This document shows positions 44,990 through 54,286 of a stretch of 64,000 nt of DNA, piece after piece (position 1 is the stretch's first letter; every line of letters starts with the position of its first letter). The notes beneath the pieces are model-generated. The model was not told the origin of the DNA. It saw only the letters and a program-made list of their open reading frames with translations, and searched no databases. The translations under genes were made by a program, and so were the position numbers. This DNA is from Rhizobium sp. CG5 (lineage in GTDB: Bacteria > Pseudomonadota > Alphaproteobacteria > Rhizobiales > Rhizobiaceae): positions 186,001 through 250,000 of the forward strand of contig NZ_JABAEF010000007.1 in assembly GCF_023701945.1 (NCBI RefSeq), read 5' to 3'.

Positions 44990-45988
44990 ATGACCCCCAA
45001 TCTCGTGGAACTTCGCGATCTGAAAGTCGCCTTCGACGGCATTCAGGTTCTGCATGGCATCGATCTCGATGTGAAACCCGGCGAGGCGCTTGGCCTGGTC
45101 GGCGAATCCGGCTGCGGCAAGTCGGTCACCTGGCTTGCAGCGCTCGGCCTCCTGCCGGGCAAGGCGAGCATCAGCGGCTCGGTGCGGATCGACGGCCGCG
45201 AGATCTGCGGCGCACCGCGCAGTGCGCTTGAAGCGGTGCGCGGCGGGCGGATCGCCATGATCTTCCAGGATCCCTCGAGCTCGCTCAACCCGGTGCTGCG
45301 CATCGGCCGGCAGATCACGGAAGCGCTTGCCGTCCATCGCGGCCTGTTTGGCGAGGCGGCAAGGGCGGAAGCGCTGCGGCTGATGGACATGGTCGGCATT
45401 CCCGATGCCCGCCGGCGTGTCGACCACTATGCCCATGAATTTTCCGGCGGCCAGTGTCAGCGGCTGATGATCGCCATGGCGCTGGCGGGTCAACCCGACC
45501 TGCTGATCGCCGACGAGCCGACCACGGCGCTCGACGCCACCATCCAGGCACAGATCCTCGACCTCCTCATCCAGCTTCGCGCCGAAACCGGCATGGCGAC
45601 GATCTTCATCAGCCATGATCTCGGTGCCGTCAGCCAGGTCTGCGAGCGGATCTGCGTCATGTATGCCGGCCGCGTCGTCGAACAGGGCTCGATCGAACAG
45701 CTGTTTTCGGCACCGCGCCACCCCTATACGCGCGGCCTGTTCGACGCCATCCCGCGGATCGACGGCCCACGCAGCCGGCTGGTGCCCATCCAGGGCACCG
45801 TGCCGAACCCGAAGCACCTGCCGCCGGGCTGTGCCTTTTCGCCGCGCTGCGGCCGCGCCGAGAAGGCCTGCGATTTCCAACGGCCATTGCTGGAGCCGAT
45901 GGACGATGGCCGGCAGCTTGCCTGTTTCAGCCCGGTCCCGGTCCCTCATTCGCAGCCGGTCAAAACAGCGATTCTGGAAGGCGTCTAA
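44990..45988 (+). CDS. ABC ATP-binding protein (DppD/OppD family)
   Basis: This 332-residue ATPase has Walker [11 protein letters not shown], signature [15 protein letters not shown] (Cys replaces the usual Gln/Met) and Walker [15 protein letters not shown]. The C-terminal oligopeptide-transporter extension carries [18 protein letters not shown] 44990 follows GCAGGAGACC. The next gene starts immediately after its stop. Confidence 0.9.
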   Translation: MTPNLVELRDLKVAFDGIQVLHGIDLDVKPGEALGLVGESGCGKSVTWLAALGLLPGKASISGSVRIDGREICGAPRSALEAVRGGRIAMIFQDPSSSLNPVLRIGRQITEALAVHRGLFGEAARAEALRLMDMVGIPDARRRVDHYAHEFSGGQCQRLMIAMALAGQPDLLIADEPTTALDATIQAQILDLLIQLRAETGMATIFISHDLGAVSQVCERICVMYAGRVVEQGSIEQLFSAPRHPYTRGLFDAIPRIDGPRSRLVPIQGTVPNPKHLPPGCAFSPRCGRAEKACDFQRPLLEPMDDGRQLACFSPVPVPHSQPVKTAILEGV

Positions 45989-46975
45989 GTGAACACTCCG
46001 CTCATTGAAGCCGACAACCTGACGCGCGTCTATCAGCTGCGCCGCGGCGTGTTCGGCAAGATAACCCGCGTGCGCGCCGTCGATGGCATTTCGCTTAGCG
46101 TTCTGCCCGGCGAAACGCTGGGCATCGTCGGCGAATCCGGATCCGGAAAATCGACGCTCGGGCGCATGCTGCTTGGCCTCGATCCGGCGCAGTCCGGCAC
46201 GGTTAGGTTCGAGGGCAGGGCGATGCCGGCCTTCGGCACGGCCGAATGGCGGGCGCTGAGGGCCCGCATGCAGTTTGTCTATCAGGACCCGCTTGCAGCC
46301 CTCGACCGGCGGCTGACCATCGAGAGCCAGATCGGCGAGCCGCTGGAGATCCACGGTCTTCTGGAGAAGGAAGAGCGGGCCGCCCGTGTCGAGGAGCTGA
46401 TGACGGCGGTCGGCCTGCGCAAGGATCAGGCCGGCAGCTATCCGCACGAACTGTCGGGCGGACAGCGCCAGCGCGCCGTCATTGCAAGGGCGCTTGCCTC
46501 CCGCCCGAAGCTTCTGGTCTGCGACGAGCCGGTCTCGGCGCTGGATGTGTCGATCCAGGCGCAGGTGGTCAACATGTTGCGCGACCTGCAGCAGGACAAT
46601 CATGTCGCCATGGTCTTCATCAGCCATGACTTGAAAGTCGTGCGCAATATCGCCGACCGCGTCGCCGTGATGTATCTCGGCCGGATCGTCGAGGAGGCCT
46701 CCTCCGACGTCATCTTCCAGCGGCCGCTGCATCCCTACACCAAGGCGCTGGTCTCCAGCGTGCCGGTTCCCGGCAAGCTCTTGACCGGCCGCACCATCTT
46801 GCAGGGCGAGCCGCCCAATCCGGCCAATCGTCCCTCCGGCTGCGCCTTTCACCCCCGCTGTCCGCTTGCCGCACCGATCTGCCGCACGTCTGTTCCGCCG
46901 CTGCGCATGGTCGGCGAGCAGCGCACGGCTGCCTGTCATATGGTCGAAGGCGCAGTCGCGCCGATCGCCGCTTAA
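45989..46975 (+). CDS. ABC ATP-binding protein (DppF/OppF family)
   Basis: This 328-residue ATPase starts at GTG 45989, immediately after the preceding stop. It has Walker A GESGSGKSTLGR, signature LSGGQRQRAVIARAL, Walker B LLVCDEPVSALDVS and a C-terminal GCAFHPRCPLAAPIC extension of the OppF class. Together with the DppD-type protein it forms the ATPase dimer. Confidence 0.92.
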   Translation: MNTPLIEADNLTRVYQLRRGVFGKITRVRAVDGISLSVLPGETLGIVGESGSGKSTLGRMLLGLDPAQSGTVRFEGRAMPAFGTAEWRALRARMQFVYQDPLAALDRRLTIESQIGEPLEIHGLLEKEERAARVEELMTAVGLRKDQAGSYPHELSGGQRQRAVIARALASRPKLLVCDEPVSALDVSIQAQVVNMLRDLQQDNHVAMVFISHDLKVVRNIADRVAVMYLGRIVEEASSDVIFQRPLHPYTKALVSSVPVPGKLLTGRTILQGEPPNPANRPSGCAFHPRCPLAAPICRTSVPPLRMVGEQRTAACHMVEGAVAPIAA

Positions 46976-46989
46976 AGGGGGATGGCACG

Positions 46990-47916
46990 ATGATCCGCTT
47001 CGTTCTTTCGCGCCTGCTGCGCGCCGCCGTGACCATTCTGGCCGTCGTCACCTTCGCCTTTGTCGTCCTGCGCATGTCGGGCGATCCGGCCCAGGTGATG
47101 CTCGGCCCGGATGTGCCGCAGGATGCGGTCGACGCCTTCCGCAAGGCCTGGGGCCTCGATCAGCCGATGTGGATCCAGTATCTCGCCTATATCAAGTCGA
47201 TCTTCACCGGCGATTTCGGCGTCTCCATGCGCGATAAGGCGTCCGCCCTGCATCTGGTCCTGGAGCGCGTGCCGGCCACGCTGCAGCTGACGATCCCGGC
47301 GCTGCTCTTAAAACTGGTGATCGGCATTCCGGCCGGCGTCTTTGCCGCATTGCACCGCCAGAGCGTCATCGATCGCGGCGTCATCTTTTTGGCGATCCTC
47401 GGCTTTACCATCCCGTCCTTTGTCATGGGTCTGCTGCTGGTGCTGGTCTTCTCGGTGATGCTCGGCGTCTTGCCCTCGGGCGGCCAGGACAGCTGGATGC
47501 ACGGCATCCTGCCGACCATTGCCATGAGCCTTGGCGGCATCGGCATCCTGGCGCGCTTTGCCCGCAGCGCCATGATCGAGGTGATGGGCCAGCCCTATAT
47601 CCGCACGGCCTCGGCCAAGGGCCTGAAATGGCCGGAAGTGGTCTGGCGCCATGCTCTGCCGAATGCCGCCGTGCCGATCGTTACCATCGTCGGCTTCATG
47701 GTCGGTTCGCTGATCGCCGGCGCCGTCGTGGTCGAATCGATCTTTTCCTGGCCCGGCATCGGCCGGCTTCTGGTCGTCTCGGTCGCCAACCGCGATCTGG
47801 CCGTCGTGCAGTGCATCCTGCTGATCATCGCCGCGGCCATGGTGGTCTCCAACCTGATCGTCGACCTGCTCTACGGCTGGCTCGACCCGCGCCTGCGCGC
47901 CCAAACCGCTCATTGA
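46990..47916 (+). CDS. ABC permease (DppB/OppB family)
   Basis: This 308-residue membrane permease has the DppB N-terminus IRFVLSRLLRAAVTILAVVTFAFVVLRMSGDPA. The EAA-like loop is YIRTASAKGLKWPEVVWRHALPNAAVPIVT (near residues 200-230). It has about six hydrophobic helices. A GGGGGATGG ribosome site precedes it. Confidence 0.92.
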   Translation: MIRFVLSRLLRAAVTILAVVTFAFVVLRMSGDPAQVMLGPDVPQDAVDAFRKAWGLDQPMWIQYLAYIKSIFTGDFGVSMRDKASALHLVLERVPATLQLTIPALLLKLVIGIPAGVFAALHRQSVIDRGVIFLAILGFTIPSFVMGLLLVLVFSVMLGVLPSGGQDSWMHGILPTIAMSLGGIGILARFARSAMIEVMGQPYIRTASAKGLKWPEVVWRHALPNAAVPIVTIVGFMVGSLIAGAVVVESIFSWPGIGRLLVVSVANRDLAVVQCILLIIAAAMVVSNLIVDLLYGWLDPRLRAQTAH

Positions 47917-47927
47917 GGGGAGATGTC

Positions 47928-48809
47928 ATGACCTCTGCTGACACCGTTCAGGCGATACCGGCCCGCCGCCGCGCCGCCGGCCCGATCGCCGCCCTCCGCC
48001 GCAACCTGCCGCTCTCGATTGGGCTCGGAATAGGCTGGCTGGCGCTGATGGTGCTGGTCGCCTGTTTCGCCGATAGCCTGCGGCCGTTCAACATCACGGC
48101 GATGGACCTGTCCAACCGGCTTGCCGGGCCCGGCAATGCCAAGCACTGGCTCGGCACCGACGAACTCGGCCGCGACGTGCTGTCACGCCTGATTCAGTCG
48201 ATCCGCGTCTCGCTGGTGATTGCCTTTGGCGCCACGATCATCTCGGCGGTGTTCGGCACGGTGCTCGGCTTTGCCGCGGCAAAATTCCGCGGCTGGGTCG
48301 AACATCTGGTGCTGGTGCTGGCCGATTTCCAGGCAGCGCTGCCGTTCCTGATCATGTCGCTGGCGGTGCTGGCCTTCTTCGGCTCGTCGATGGTGTTGAT
48401 CGTCTGCCTGATGGGCTTTTACGGCTGGGAGCGGTATGCCCGCATCGCCCGGGGGCTGGCGATTTCGGCCAGCGCCCAAGGCTATGCGGCCGCCGTCGTC
48501 CAGCTCGGGGCAAAGCCTTCCCGTGTCTATTTCCGCCATATCCTGCCGAACGTCGCCTCGACGCTAATCGTCTCAATGACGCTGACCTTTCCGGAAATCA
48601 TTCTCATGGAAAGCGGCCTGTCCTTCCTTGGCCTCGGCGTGCAGCCGCCGGAAACCAGCCTCGGCAACATGGTCGGCTTCGGCCGCGAATATCTGACCCG
48701 CGCGCCCTGGATCATGCTCGCCCCCTCGGTCGTCATCATGCTGACGACGCTGTCGATCTCGCTGGTCGGCGACTGGCTGCGCGACAAGCTCGATCCGACC
48801 ATGCGCTGA
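47928..48809 (+). CDS. ABC permease (DppC/OppC family)
   Basis: This 293-residue membrane permease has the DppC landmark HWLGTDELGRDVLSRLIQSIRVSL (near residue 67) and the EAA loop AAAVVQLGAKPSRVYFRHILPNVASTLIV, then LSFLGLGVQPPETSLGNM. ATG 47928 follows GAGGGGAGA, 11 bp after the DppB-type stop; in-frame sequence upstream is shadow. Confidence 0.92.
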   Translation: MTSADTVQAIPARRRAAGPIAALRRNLPLSIGLGIGWLALMVLVACFADSLRPFNITAMDLSNRLAGPGNAKHWLGTDELGRDVLSRLIQSIRVSLVIAFGATIISAVFGTVLGFAAAKFRGWVEHLVLVLADFQAALPFLIMSLAVLAFFGSSMVLIVCLMGFYGWERYARIARGLAISASAQGYAAAVVQLGAKPSRVYFRHILPNVASTLIVSMTLTFPEIILMESGLSFLGLGVQPPETSLGNMVGFGREYLTRAPWIMLAPSVVIMLTTLSISLVGDWLRDKLDPTMR

Positions 48810-48843
48810 CCGTAACGCATCCCAATATAGCAGGAACACACTC

Positions 48844-49593
48844 ATGACACTGATCACCGGCCATCGCGGCGCCCGCAATCTCTGGCCCGAAAACTCGCTC
48901 ACAGGTTTTCGCAACGTCCTCGGCCTTGCCGTCGACGCCGTCGAATTCGACGTCCACCTGACCGATGCCGGCGAACTGGTCGTCATCCACGACGCAACGC
49001 TGGAGCGCACGACGGACGGGCACGGGCCTGTGCGGGCGCTGACGCCAGACGCCCGCGGCACGGTCAAGCTCAAGGACAGCGACGAGACCATCCCGACGCT
49101 CGCCGAGGTTCTTGAGGTCCTTTCGACGTCCGACGGTATCGCCCTGCATGTCGAGATCAAGAGCGACGAGACCGGTGCGCCCTATCCGGGGATCGCCGCC
49201 AAGGTGGCAGCCGAGATCGCCCGCTTCGGGCTTGCCGACCGCAGCCTGCTCACCTCCTTCGACGTCTCCGTGCTGGAGGATTGCCGTAGCCATGCGCCGC
49301 AGATCGGCCGCCTCGTCTCGGTCAACGCCGCCTGGGCCGAGAAGCAGGGCGGACTGGAGACCTTTCTCGGCCGGGTCGGCGATCTGGTCGAGATCGTCGC
49401 GATCCACCACGAGTTGATGGAGGCGCAATGGCCGCTGATCACCAAGATCCTGCCGCTCGAGCGGCTCTGCGTCTGGACGCTGAACGACGAAGACCTCATC
49501 CGCAAATGGCTGGAGCGCGGCATCGGCCATCTCACTTCGGATAGTCCGGACATCGCCCTGTCCCTGCGGGCGAACACACCAGCCGCGGCATAA
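48844..49593 (+). CDS. Glycerophosphodiester phosphodiesterase (copy 2)
   Basis: This 249-residue GDPD-family enzyme has the full motif set: GHRGARNLWPENSLTGF at the start, VEFDVHLTDAG with catalytic Glu/Asp, HDATLERTT with catalytic His, and the metal-side HVEIKSDETG. Unlike copy 1 it keeps the PENS form. It follows the oligopeptide-type transporter by 34 bp. By analogy with AccF of agrocinopine loci it may split an imported sugar phosphodiester. Confidence 0.92.
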   Translation: MTLITGHRGARNLWPENSLTGFRNVLGLAVDAVEFDVHLTDAGELVVIHDATLERTTDGHGPVRALTPDARGTVKLKDSDETIPTLAEVLEVLSTSDGIALHVEIKSDETGAPYPGIAAKVAAEIARFGLADRSLLTSFDVSVLEDCRSHAPQIGRLVSVNAAWAEKQGGLETFLGRVGDLVEIVAIHHELMEAQWPLITKILPLERLCVWTLNDEDLIRKWLERGIGHLTSDSPDIALSLRANTPAAA

Positions 49594-49623
49594 CCCTCAA
49601 CCCCGATCATCAGGAGACCCATC

Positions 49624-50538
49624 ATGGGCAATATCATTGCAACCGGCTTCAACGCCGCCTCGAACAATGGCGAAATCGACAGCCTGGAACAGGATCTGAG
49701 CGCGCTTGCCGATATCGGCGTCGATACGGTCGAACTGGGCGTGACCACGCTCGACCTGATCGCCGGCGGCCGCATCATCAAGGAGCGGGCCGACGCCCTT
49801 GTGGCCATGACCAGCCAGTTCGATTTCCGCTACACGGTGCACGGCCTGGTCTCGTCGAACTTCATGGATCCGGCCACCTGCCGCTACCAGATTGACGCGG
49901 CCAAGGCGCTCGTCGAGGTCTGCGACCGCATCGACGCCCGCGTCATCGTCCAGCATGGCGGCTGCCTGCGCGCCGAGCAGATCTTTGACCGCGCGGCCGC
50001 CGACGAGCGCGAGCGCGAGGCCCTGCTCGAGCTTGCCGAATTCTGCAAGCCCTACGGCGTGCGCATCGCGTTGGAGAACATTTTTACCACCGAGCCTGGC
50101 CAGTACCGCCAGACCCCGGCAGAGCTTGCCGAAACGGTGAAGGCGGTCAACCATCCCAATGTCGTGGCGCTGATCGACTTCAGCCATGCCTATATCGAAT
50201 CGACCTATCGCGGCCTCAATTTCCGCGAACAGATCGCCGCCATGGCGCCGGTCACCGGCCATCTGCACCTGCATGACAGCTTTGGCCGTCCGCAGGGCTT
50301 CTATAAAGGCCACCACCTGCAGGAAAATACCGCCATGGGGATTGGCGACCTACACATGCCGCTCGGCTGGGGCGACATCGACTGGGAGGACATCTTCTCC
50401 GAACTCACCTTCCTACCCGGCACGGTGGCGATGATGGAAGTCGGTGCGCGCTATCGCCGGGAACAGCCGGAAAGCCTCACACGCGCCCGCAAGCTCCTGG
50501 CGCTCAACGACGGCAGACAGGCCGTCGCTGCAGAGTAG
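49624..50538 (+). CDS. TIM-barrel sugar phosphate isomerase/epimerase family protein
   Basis: This 304-residue protein of the AP-endonuclease-2/xylose-isomerase-like fold has a plausible metal site: Glu in IALENIF, Asp/His in ALIDFSHAY, His in HLHLHDSFG and Glu in AMMEVGARY. Members isomerise or epimerise sugars, inositols or hydroxy acids. It closes the operon after the phosphodiesterase, so it likely rearranges the sugar part released. The exact reaction is unknown. Confidence 0.85.
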   Translation: MGNIIATGFNAASNNGEIDSLEQDLSALADIGVDTVELGVTTLDLIAGGRIIKERADALVAMTSQFDFRYTVHGLVSSNFMDPATCRYQIDAAKALVEVCDRIDARVIVQHGGCLRAEQIFDRAAADEREREALLELAEFCKPYGVRIALENIFTTEPGQYRQTPAELAETVKAVNHPNVVALIDFSHAYIESTYRGLNFREQIAAMAPVTGHLHLHDSFGRPQGFYKGHHLQENTAMGIGDLHMPLGWGDIDWEDIFSELTFLPGTVAMMEVGARYRREQPESLTRARKLLALNDGRQAVAAE

Positions 50539-50554
50539 TTCTTCGCGCTGCGTT

Positions 50555-50586
50555 CAGGGGCGTTGCTGCGAGAAGCAACGCCCCTG
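50555..50586. terminator. Strong bidirectional terminator hairpin
   Basis: CAGGGGCGTTGCT pairs perfectly over 13 bp with AGCAACGCCCCTG around GCGAGA. It lies between the convergent isomerase and SDR genes and would serve both operons. Confidence 0.85.
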
Positions 50587-50618
50587 GACTGCCTTGCGGC
50601 CGGTCCACAGGCGACCGG

Positions 50619-51389
50619 TCAGGAGGGCAACAGTCTGAAATCGGCGCCCTCGGGCAGGAGCTGCCCGCCATCGACGACGATGGTGGTGCCGGTCACATAG
50701 CTTGCGTCGTCCGAGGCGAGATACAGGAAGGCATTGGCGACGTCGCGCGGTGAGCCCAGGCGGGCCAGCGGGATGGCGTCTTCCATGTTCTTGATAAAGG
50801 CGGCGCTGCGATGCAGCTGGATTGCTTCGGTCAGGATATTGCCCGGCTCGACGCCATTGACGTTGATGCCGTAGGACGAGAACTCCAGCGCAGCTGAGCG
50901 GATGAAACCGTTGATGCCTGCCTTGCTCGCCGCGTAATGGCCATGACCCGGACTGGTGACATGCGGGCCGGTGATCGACGAGGTGAACAGGATGCGCCCC
51001 GAGCCCTGTTTCTTCATCGGCGTCAGGGCAGCGCGCGCGGCATTGAAACAGCCGCGCAGGTTGACCGCCATCACCCGGTCCCAGTCTTCCGGTTCGGTGT
51101 TCTCGATCAATTGCCAGGGATAAATGCCGGCGTTCTGCACGATGATGTCCAGCCGGCCGTAACGCTCAAGCGTGAAGGCGACGGCAGCAACGGCGTCCTC
51201 CATCTTCGAGATGTCGGTATGGACGAAGTCGATGCCGAGTTCATCGGCCGCCGCCTTGCCCTCTTCGGCCTCGAAATCGGCCAGCACCAGTTTTGCGCCT
51301 TCCTCCTGGAAGCGGACGGCGATCGCCTTGCCGATGCCGCGCGCCGCACCGATGACCAGCGCCACCTTGTCTTTCAATCTGTCTGTCAT
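50619..51389 (-). CDS. SDR-family oxidoreductase
   Basis: This 256-residue classical short-chain dehydrogenase has the cofactor motif ALVIGAARGIGKAI (about residues 10-23), acidic residue in LVLADFEAEE (NAD preference), NAG in IVQNAGIYPW, active-site Ser in FTSSITG and YAASKAG (Tyr/Lys). It ends with the TGTTIVVDGG segment usual for polyol and 3-oxoacyl reductases. Its start overlaps the permease stop by ATGA, so it probably oxidises the sugar or polyol that the transporter imports. Confidence 0.9.
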   Translation of the reverse strand: MTDRLKDKVALVIGAARGIGKAIAVRFQEEGAKLVLADFEAEEGKAAADELGIDFVHTDISKMEDAVAAVAFTLERYGRLDIIVQNAGIYPWQLIENTEPEDWDRVMAVNLRGCFNAARAALTPMKKQGSGRILFTSSITGPHVTSPGHGHYAASKAGINGFIRSAALEFSSYGINVNGVEPGNILTEAIQLHRSAAFIKNMEDAIPLARLGSPRDVANAFLYLASDDASYVTGTTIVVDGGQLLPEGADFRLLPS

Positions 51390-52381
51390 GCGAGCCTCTG
51401 GCGGAGCTTTTGTTTGAACGTGTCGAGGAGAACGGCCGCCAGCACCAGGAAGCCGTGGATGACCTGGGTATAGTTGGCCGGCAGGCCCATCAGGTTGATG
51501 GCCGTGTTGATCGACGACAGCAGCAGCACGCCGGCATAGACGCCGGGCAGGGCGCCCACGCCGCCCTTGAGGCTGACGCCGCCGATTACCACGGCCGCAA
51601 AGGCGTTGAACAGCAGTCCGACACCGAGATTGGCGGTGGCGCCCGACGTGCGAACGGCCAGCAGCCAGCCGGCAAGACCGGCAATGGCGCCGGCCATCAC
51701 GAAGGCGATGATCAGGTTGCGGGTAACGCGAATGCCGGCGCGGTAGGCGGCGGTCTCGTTGCCGCCGATCATGATCAGGTGCCGACCGAACGGCGTCTTG
51801 GCCATCAGCACCGAGAAAACAACGAAACAGGCGATGGCGATCCAGGCCGAGAGCGGAATGCCAGCCACCCGCTCGATCGCGAACCAGCGGATGGCCGGGT
51901 CGAGATCCTGGGCGGAGCGTCCGCCGGAGACCGCCAGCACGATACCGCGCACCCAGATAAAGGAGGCAAGCGTGATGATGAAGGCGCTCATCTTCAGCTT
52001 GACGACGAGGAAGCCGTTGAAGAGGCCGATCAATCCGCCGATCGCACAGGCGATCAGCAGCGAAACGGGGATCATCAGCCATTCCGGCGACAGCTTGATG
52101 CCCAGGCCGATGCCTGCCGAGCAGAACAGGATGCCGACAGCCATGGCCGAAAGAGCGGCCACGGATTCGACCGAGAGGTCCATGTGACCCGTGATGATCA
52201 CCAGAGCAAGGCCGATCGACATGACGCCGAGCACGCTCGACGCCTCGATGATGTTGGTGAAGATACCGATCTGGAAATAGTTCGGGATCAGCGCCGAAAA
52301 CAGCGCGAGCACGAGGATCAGCATGAACCAGACGAGATTGTCGAGCACGAATTCGAGTGTTTTGCGCGTACGAGGCGTCAT
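51386..52381 (-). CDS. Ribose-type ABC permease (RbsC family)
   Basis: This 331-residue membrane permease of the RbsC/AraH family shows GHMDLSVESVAALSAMAVGIL (near residue 65) and GLFNGFLVVKLKMSAFIITLASFIWVRGI. Near the C-terminus is the conserved AFAAVVIGGVSLKGGVGALPGVYAGVLLLSSINTAINLMGL. It is coupled to the SDR gene by ATGA and separated from the binding-protein gene by 60 bp holding a hairpin. Confidence 0.93.
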   Translation of the reverse strand: MTPRTRKTLEFVLDNLVWFMLILVLALFSALIPNYFQIGIFTNIIEASSVLGVMSIGLALVIITGHMDLSVESVAALSAMAVGILFCSAGIGLGIKLSPEWLMIPVSLLIACAIGGLIGLFNGFLVVKLKMSAFIITLASFIWVRGIVLAVSGGRSAQDLDPAIRWFAIERVAGIPLSAWIAIACFVVFSVLMAKTPFGRHLIMIGGNETAAYRAGIRVTRNLIIAFVMAGAIAGLAGWLLAVRTSGATANLGVGLLFNAFAAVVIGGVSLKGGVGALPGVYAGVLLLSSINTAINLMGLPANYTQVIHGFLVLAAVLLDTFKQKLRQRLA

Positions 52382-52409
52382 GCGGCAAATCCGGATTTGA
52401 GGGGAGGAG

Positions 52410-52431
52410 TCCGGGGTCTTGCGACCCCGGA
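52410..52431 (-). terminator. Hairpin after ribose-type binding-protein gene
   Basis: TCCGGGGTC pairs perfectly with GACCCCGGA around TTGC, in the gap between the binding-protein and permease genes. There is no T-run in the reading direction, so an mRNA-stabilising role is as likely as attenuation. Confidence 0.55.
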
Positions 52432-52441
52432 TGAAGGGTCG

Positions 52442-53482
52442 TTACTCGACGGATTTGACCGCTGCGGTCGGCGGCTTCATGTTGCCCCAGAAGGCCGGGT
52501 CGTCGACATTTTCCTTGGTGATCGCAGCACCCGGGATCTTGATATTCGGACCCCAGGCTTCGATCGTCACGACGCCCTTCAGGCCAAGCACGTCATAGTC
52601 GCCGGCCTTGATTTCCTGCTTGCCGACGATCTTGTCCATGAACATGGCAACGGCGGCGGCCTGGGCGTAAAGCGGCTGTTCCACTTCCGCGTTGAGCCAG
52701 CCCTTGCGGATCAGGTCGAGGCCGACCGGCGCGCCGTTCGAGCTCATCATCATGACGTCGCCCGGCTTCTTGCCGGCCGACTCCAGCGAGGCGACGGCGG
52801 CAACCGAGAGATGGGCGGCATGCAGGAAGATCAGGTCGATATCGGGATTGGCCAGCATCTGGTCGGAGACGATCGTCCCGGCATTGCTGGCTTCCCACAT
52901 GAGGGCCGGCACCGACACGATGGTGACGCCGGGGAAGGCCTTCATCTTTTCCTCAAAGCCCTTCTGGATATCGAGCGTGTAGGGATCGCCCGGATCGCCG
53001 AGAACCTGCAGGATCTTGCCCTTGACGTCGCCATGTCTGGCCTTGAGCATCGCCTCTGCCTGGTCGGCAGCGACATGGCCGATCTCGATCGTGCCGGCGA
53101 CGGAGGTAAAATCGGACGGGGTCGAGGTGATCTGGCGGTCGAACTCGACGACCGGGATCCCGGCGGCCCGTGCCGCTTCGATGGAAGGCTTCAGCGCATT
53201 GAAATCGACGGCCGCCAGAACGATCGCCGCTGGTTTGAGTGCGATGACGTCGTTCATCTGCGATTGCTGGGCATCGGTCTTGTTGTCGGCATTGAGCGTT
53301 TTCATCTCGTAGCCGGTCTGCTTCAGGAACATCTCCAAGGCACTGACCGAGCCGGTCTGGAATTCATCCAGCAAGGTCGGCACGAGATAATAGACCGTGC
53401 CCTTGGACTGGGCGGCGGCCGTCGTGAGCATGGACAGGCCGAGCACCAGAACGCTCAGCAGGGTTCGCATTATTCGGTTCAT
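52442..53482 (-). CDS. Sugar ABC substrate-binding protein (RbsB family)
   Basis: This 346-residue periplasmic binding protein has a signal peptide ([20 protein letters not shown]). Its two-lobed LacI-like fold shows [66 protein letters not shown] is the family's ligand-loop region. The ligand is a sugar or polyol; nothing in the sequence decides which. Confidence 0.92.
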   Translation of the reverse strand: MNRIMRTLLSVLVLGLSMLTTAAAQSKGTVYYLVPTLLDEFQTGSVSALEMFLKQTGYEMKTLNADNKTDAQQSQMNDVIALKPAAIVLAAVDFNALKPSIEAARAAGIPVVEFDRQITSTPSDFTSVAGTIEIGHVAADQAEAMLKARHGDVKGKILQVLGDPGDPYTLDIQKGFEEKMKAFPGVTIVSVPALMWEASNAGTIVSDQMLANPDIDLIFLHAAHLSVAAVASLESAGKKPGDVMMMSSNGAPVGLDLIRKGWLNAEVEQPLYAQAAAVAMFMDKIVGKQEIKAGDYDVLGLKGVVTIEAWGPNIKIPGAAITKENVDDPAFWGNMKPPTAAVKSVE

Positions 53483-53515
53483 GATCGTTCTCTCCAGTTT
53501 GAGCCGGACCCCTTT

Positions 53516-54286
53516 TCATTCTTTGCCCACCGGTCCGGCTCCGGTAAGGGTTTGCCCTGTGATCATCTCGATCACTGCATCCGGGCTTGTTTTGGCTCGC
53601 TCGACATCGCCGGCGACGACGCCGTGGCGGATGACGACAATGCGGTCAGCGACCTGGAAGGCCTGCTGCATGATATGGGTGATGATGACGACTCCGATGC
53701 CCTGGTCGGCGACATGGCGGATCATGTCCAGCCCGCGCCGCGTCTGTTCGACGCCGAGCGCTGCGAAGGGCTCGTCGAGCAGGACCAGCTTGCCGCCCCA
53801 ATGGACAAAGCGGTTGAGTTCGATCGCCTGGCGCTGACCGCCCGACAGATGTTCGACCTTGGTGCGCATGGAGGGAATGCGGGTTCCGGCGCTGGTCAGA
53901 GCCTTCGTTGTGATCTCCTCCATGGCGCGTTCATCGAGAAAGGGGATGCCGGCGACCTTGCGGGTGATTTCGCGGCCCATGAAGAAATTTCCGACCACAT
54001 CGACATTGGTGCACAGCGACAGGTCCTGGTAGACGGTCTCGATGCCGGCGGCCTTGGCCTCGGCGGGGGTCTTGGCCTGATAGTCCTGTCCTTCGAAGAG
54101 CATGCGGCCCGACGTCGGCTGCAGGCCGCCCGAGATGATTTTTACCAATGTCGATTTGCCGGCGCCATTGTCGCCGAGAAGGGCGACGACCTCGCCTTTG
54201 CCAATCGAAAAGCTGATGCCCTTGAGGGCTTCGATGGCGCCGAAATTCTTGCGAATATCATCAAGGACCAGCAGTTTTTCGGTCAT
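53516..54286 (-). CDS. Sugar ABC ATP-binding protein, single-domain (RbsA-like)
   Basis: This 256-residue ATPase has Walker A GDNGAGKSTLVK, signature LSGGQRQAIELNR and Walker B LVLLDEPFAALG. RbsA-class ATPases usually have two fused domains of about 500 residues; this one has one domain and is presumably a homodimer, as in the FrcA class. It is coupled to the ROK regulator gene by ATGA. Confidence 0.92.
   Translation of the reverse strand: MTEKLLVLDDIRKNFGAIEALKGISFSIGKGEVVALLGDNGAGKSTLVKIISGGLQPTSGRMLFEGQDYQAKTPAEAKAAGIETVYQDLSLCTNVDVVGNFFMGREITRKVAGIPFLDERAMEEITTKALTSAGTRIPSMRTKVEHLSGGQRQAIELNRFVHWGGKLVLLDEPFAALGVEQTRRGLDMIRHVADQGIGVVIITHIMQQAFQVADRIVVIRHGVVAGDVERAKTSPDAVIEMITGQTLTGAGPVGKE

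Noticed and set aside
44885..46939. 684-codon minus-strand frame opposite the two oligopeptide ATPases
   Set aside because: The plus strand has complete Walker A, signature and Walker B motifs in two genes; the opposite frame has none.
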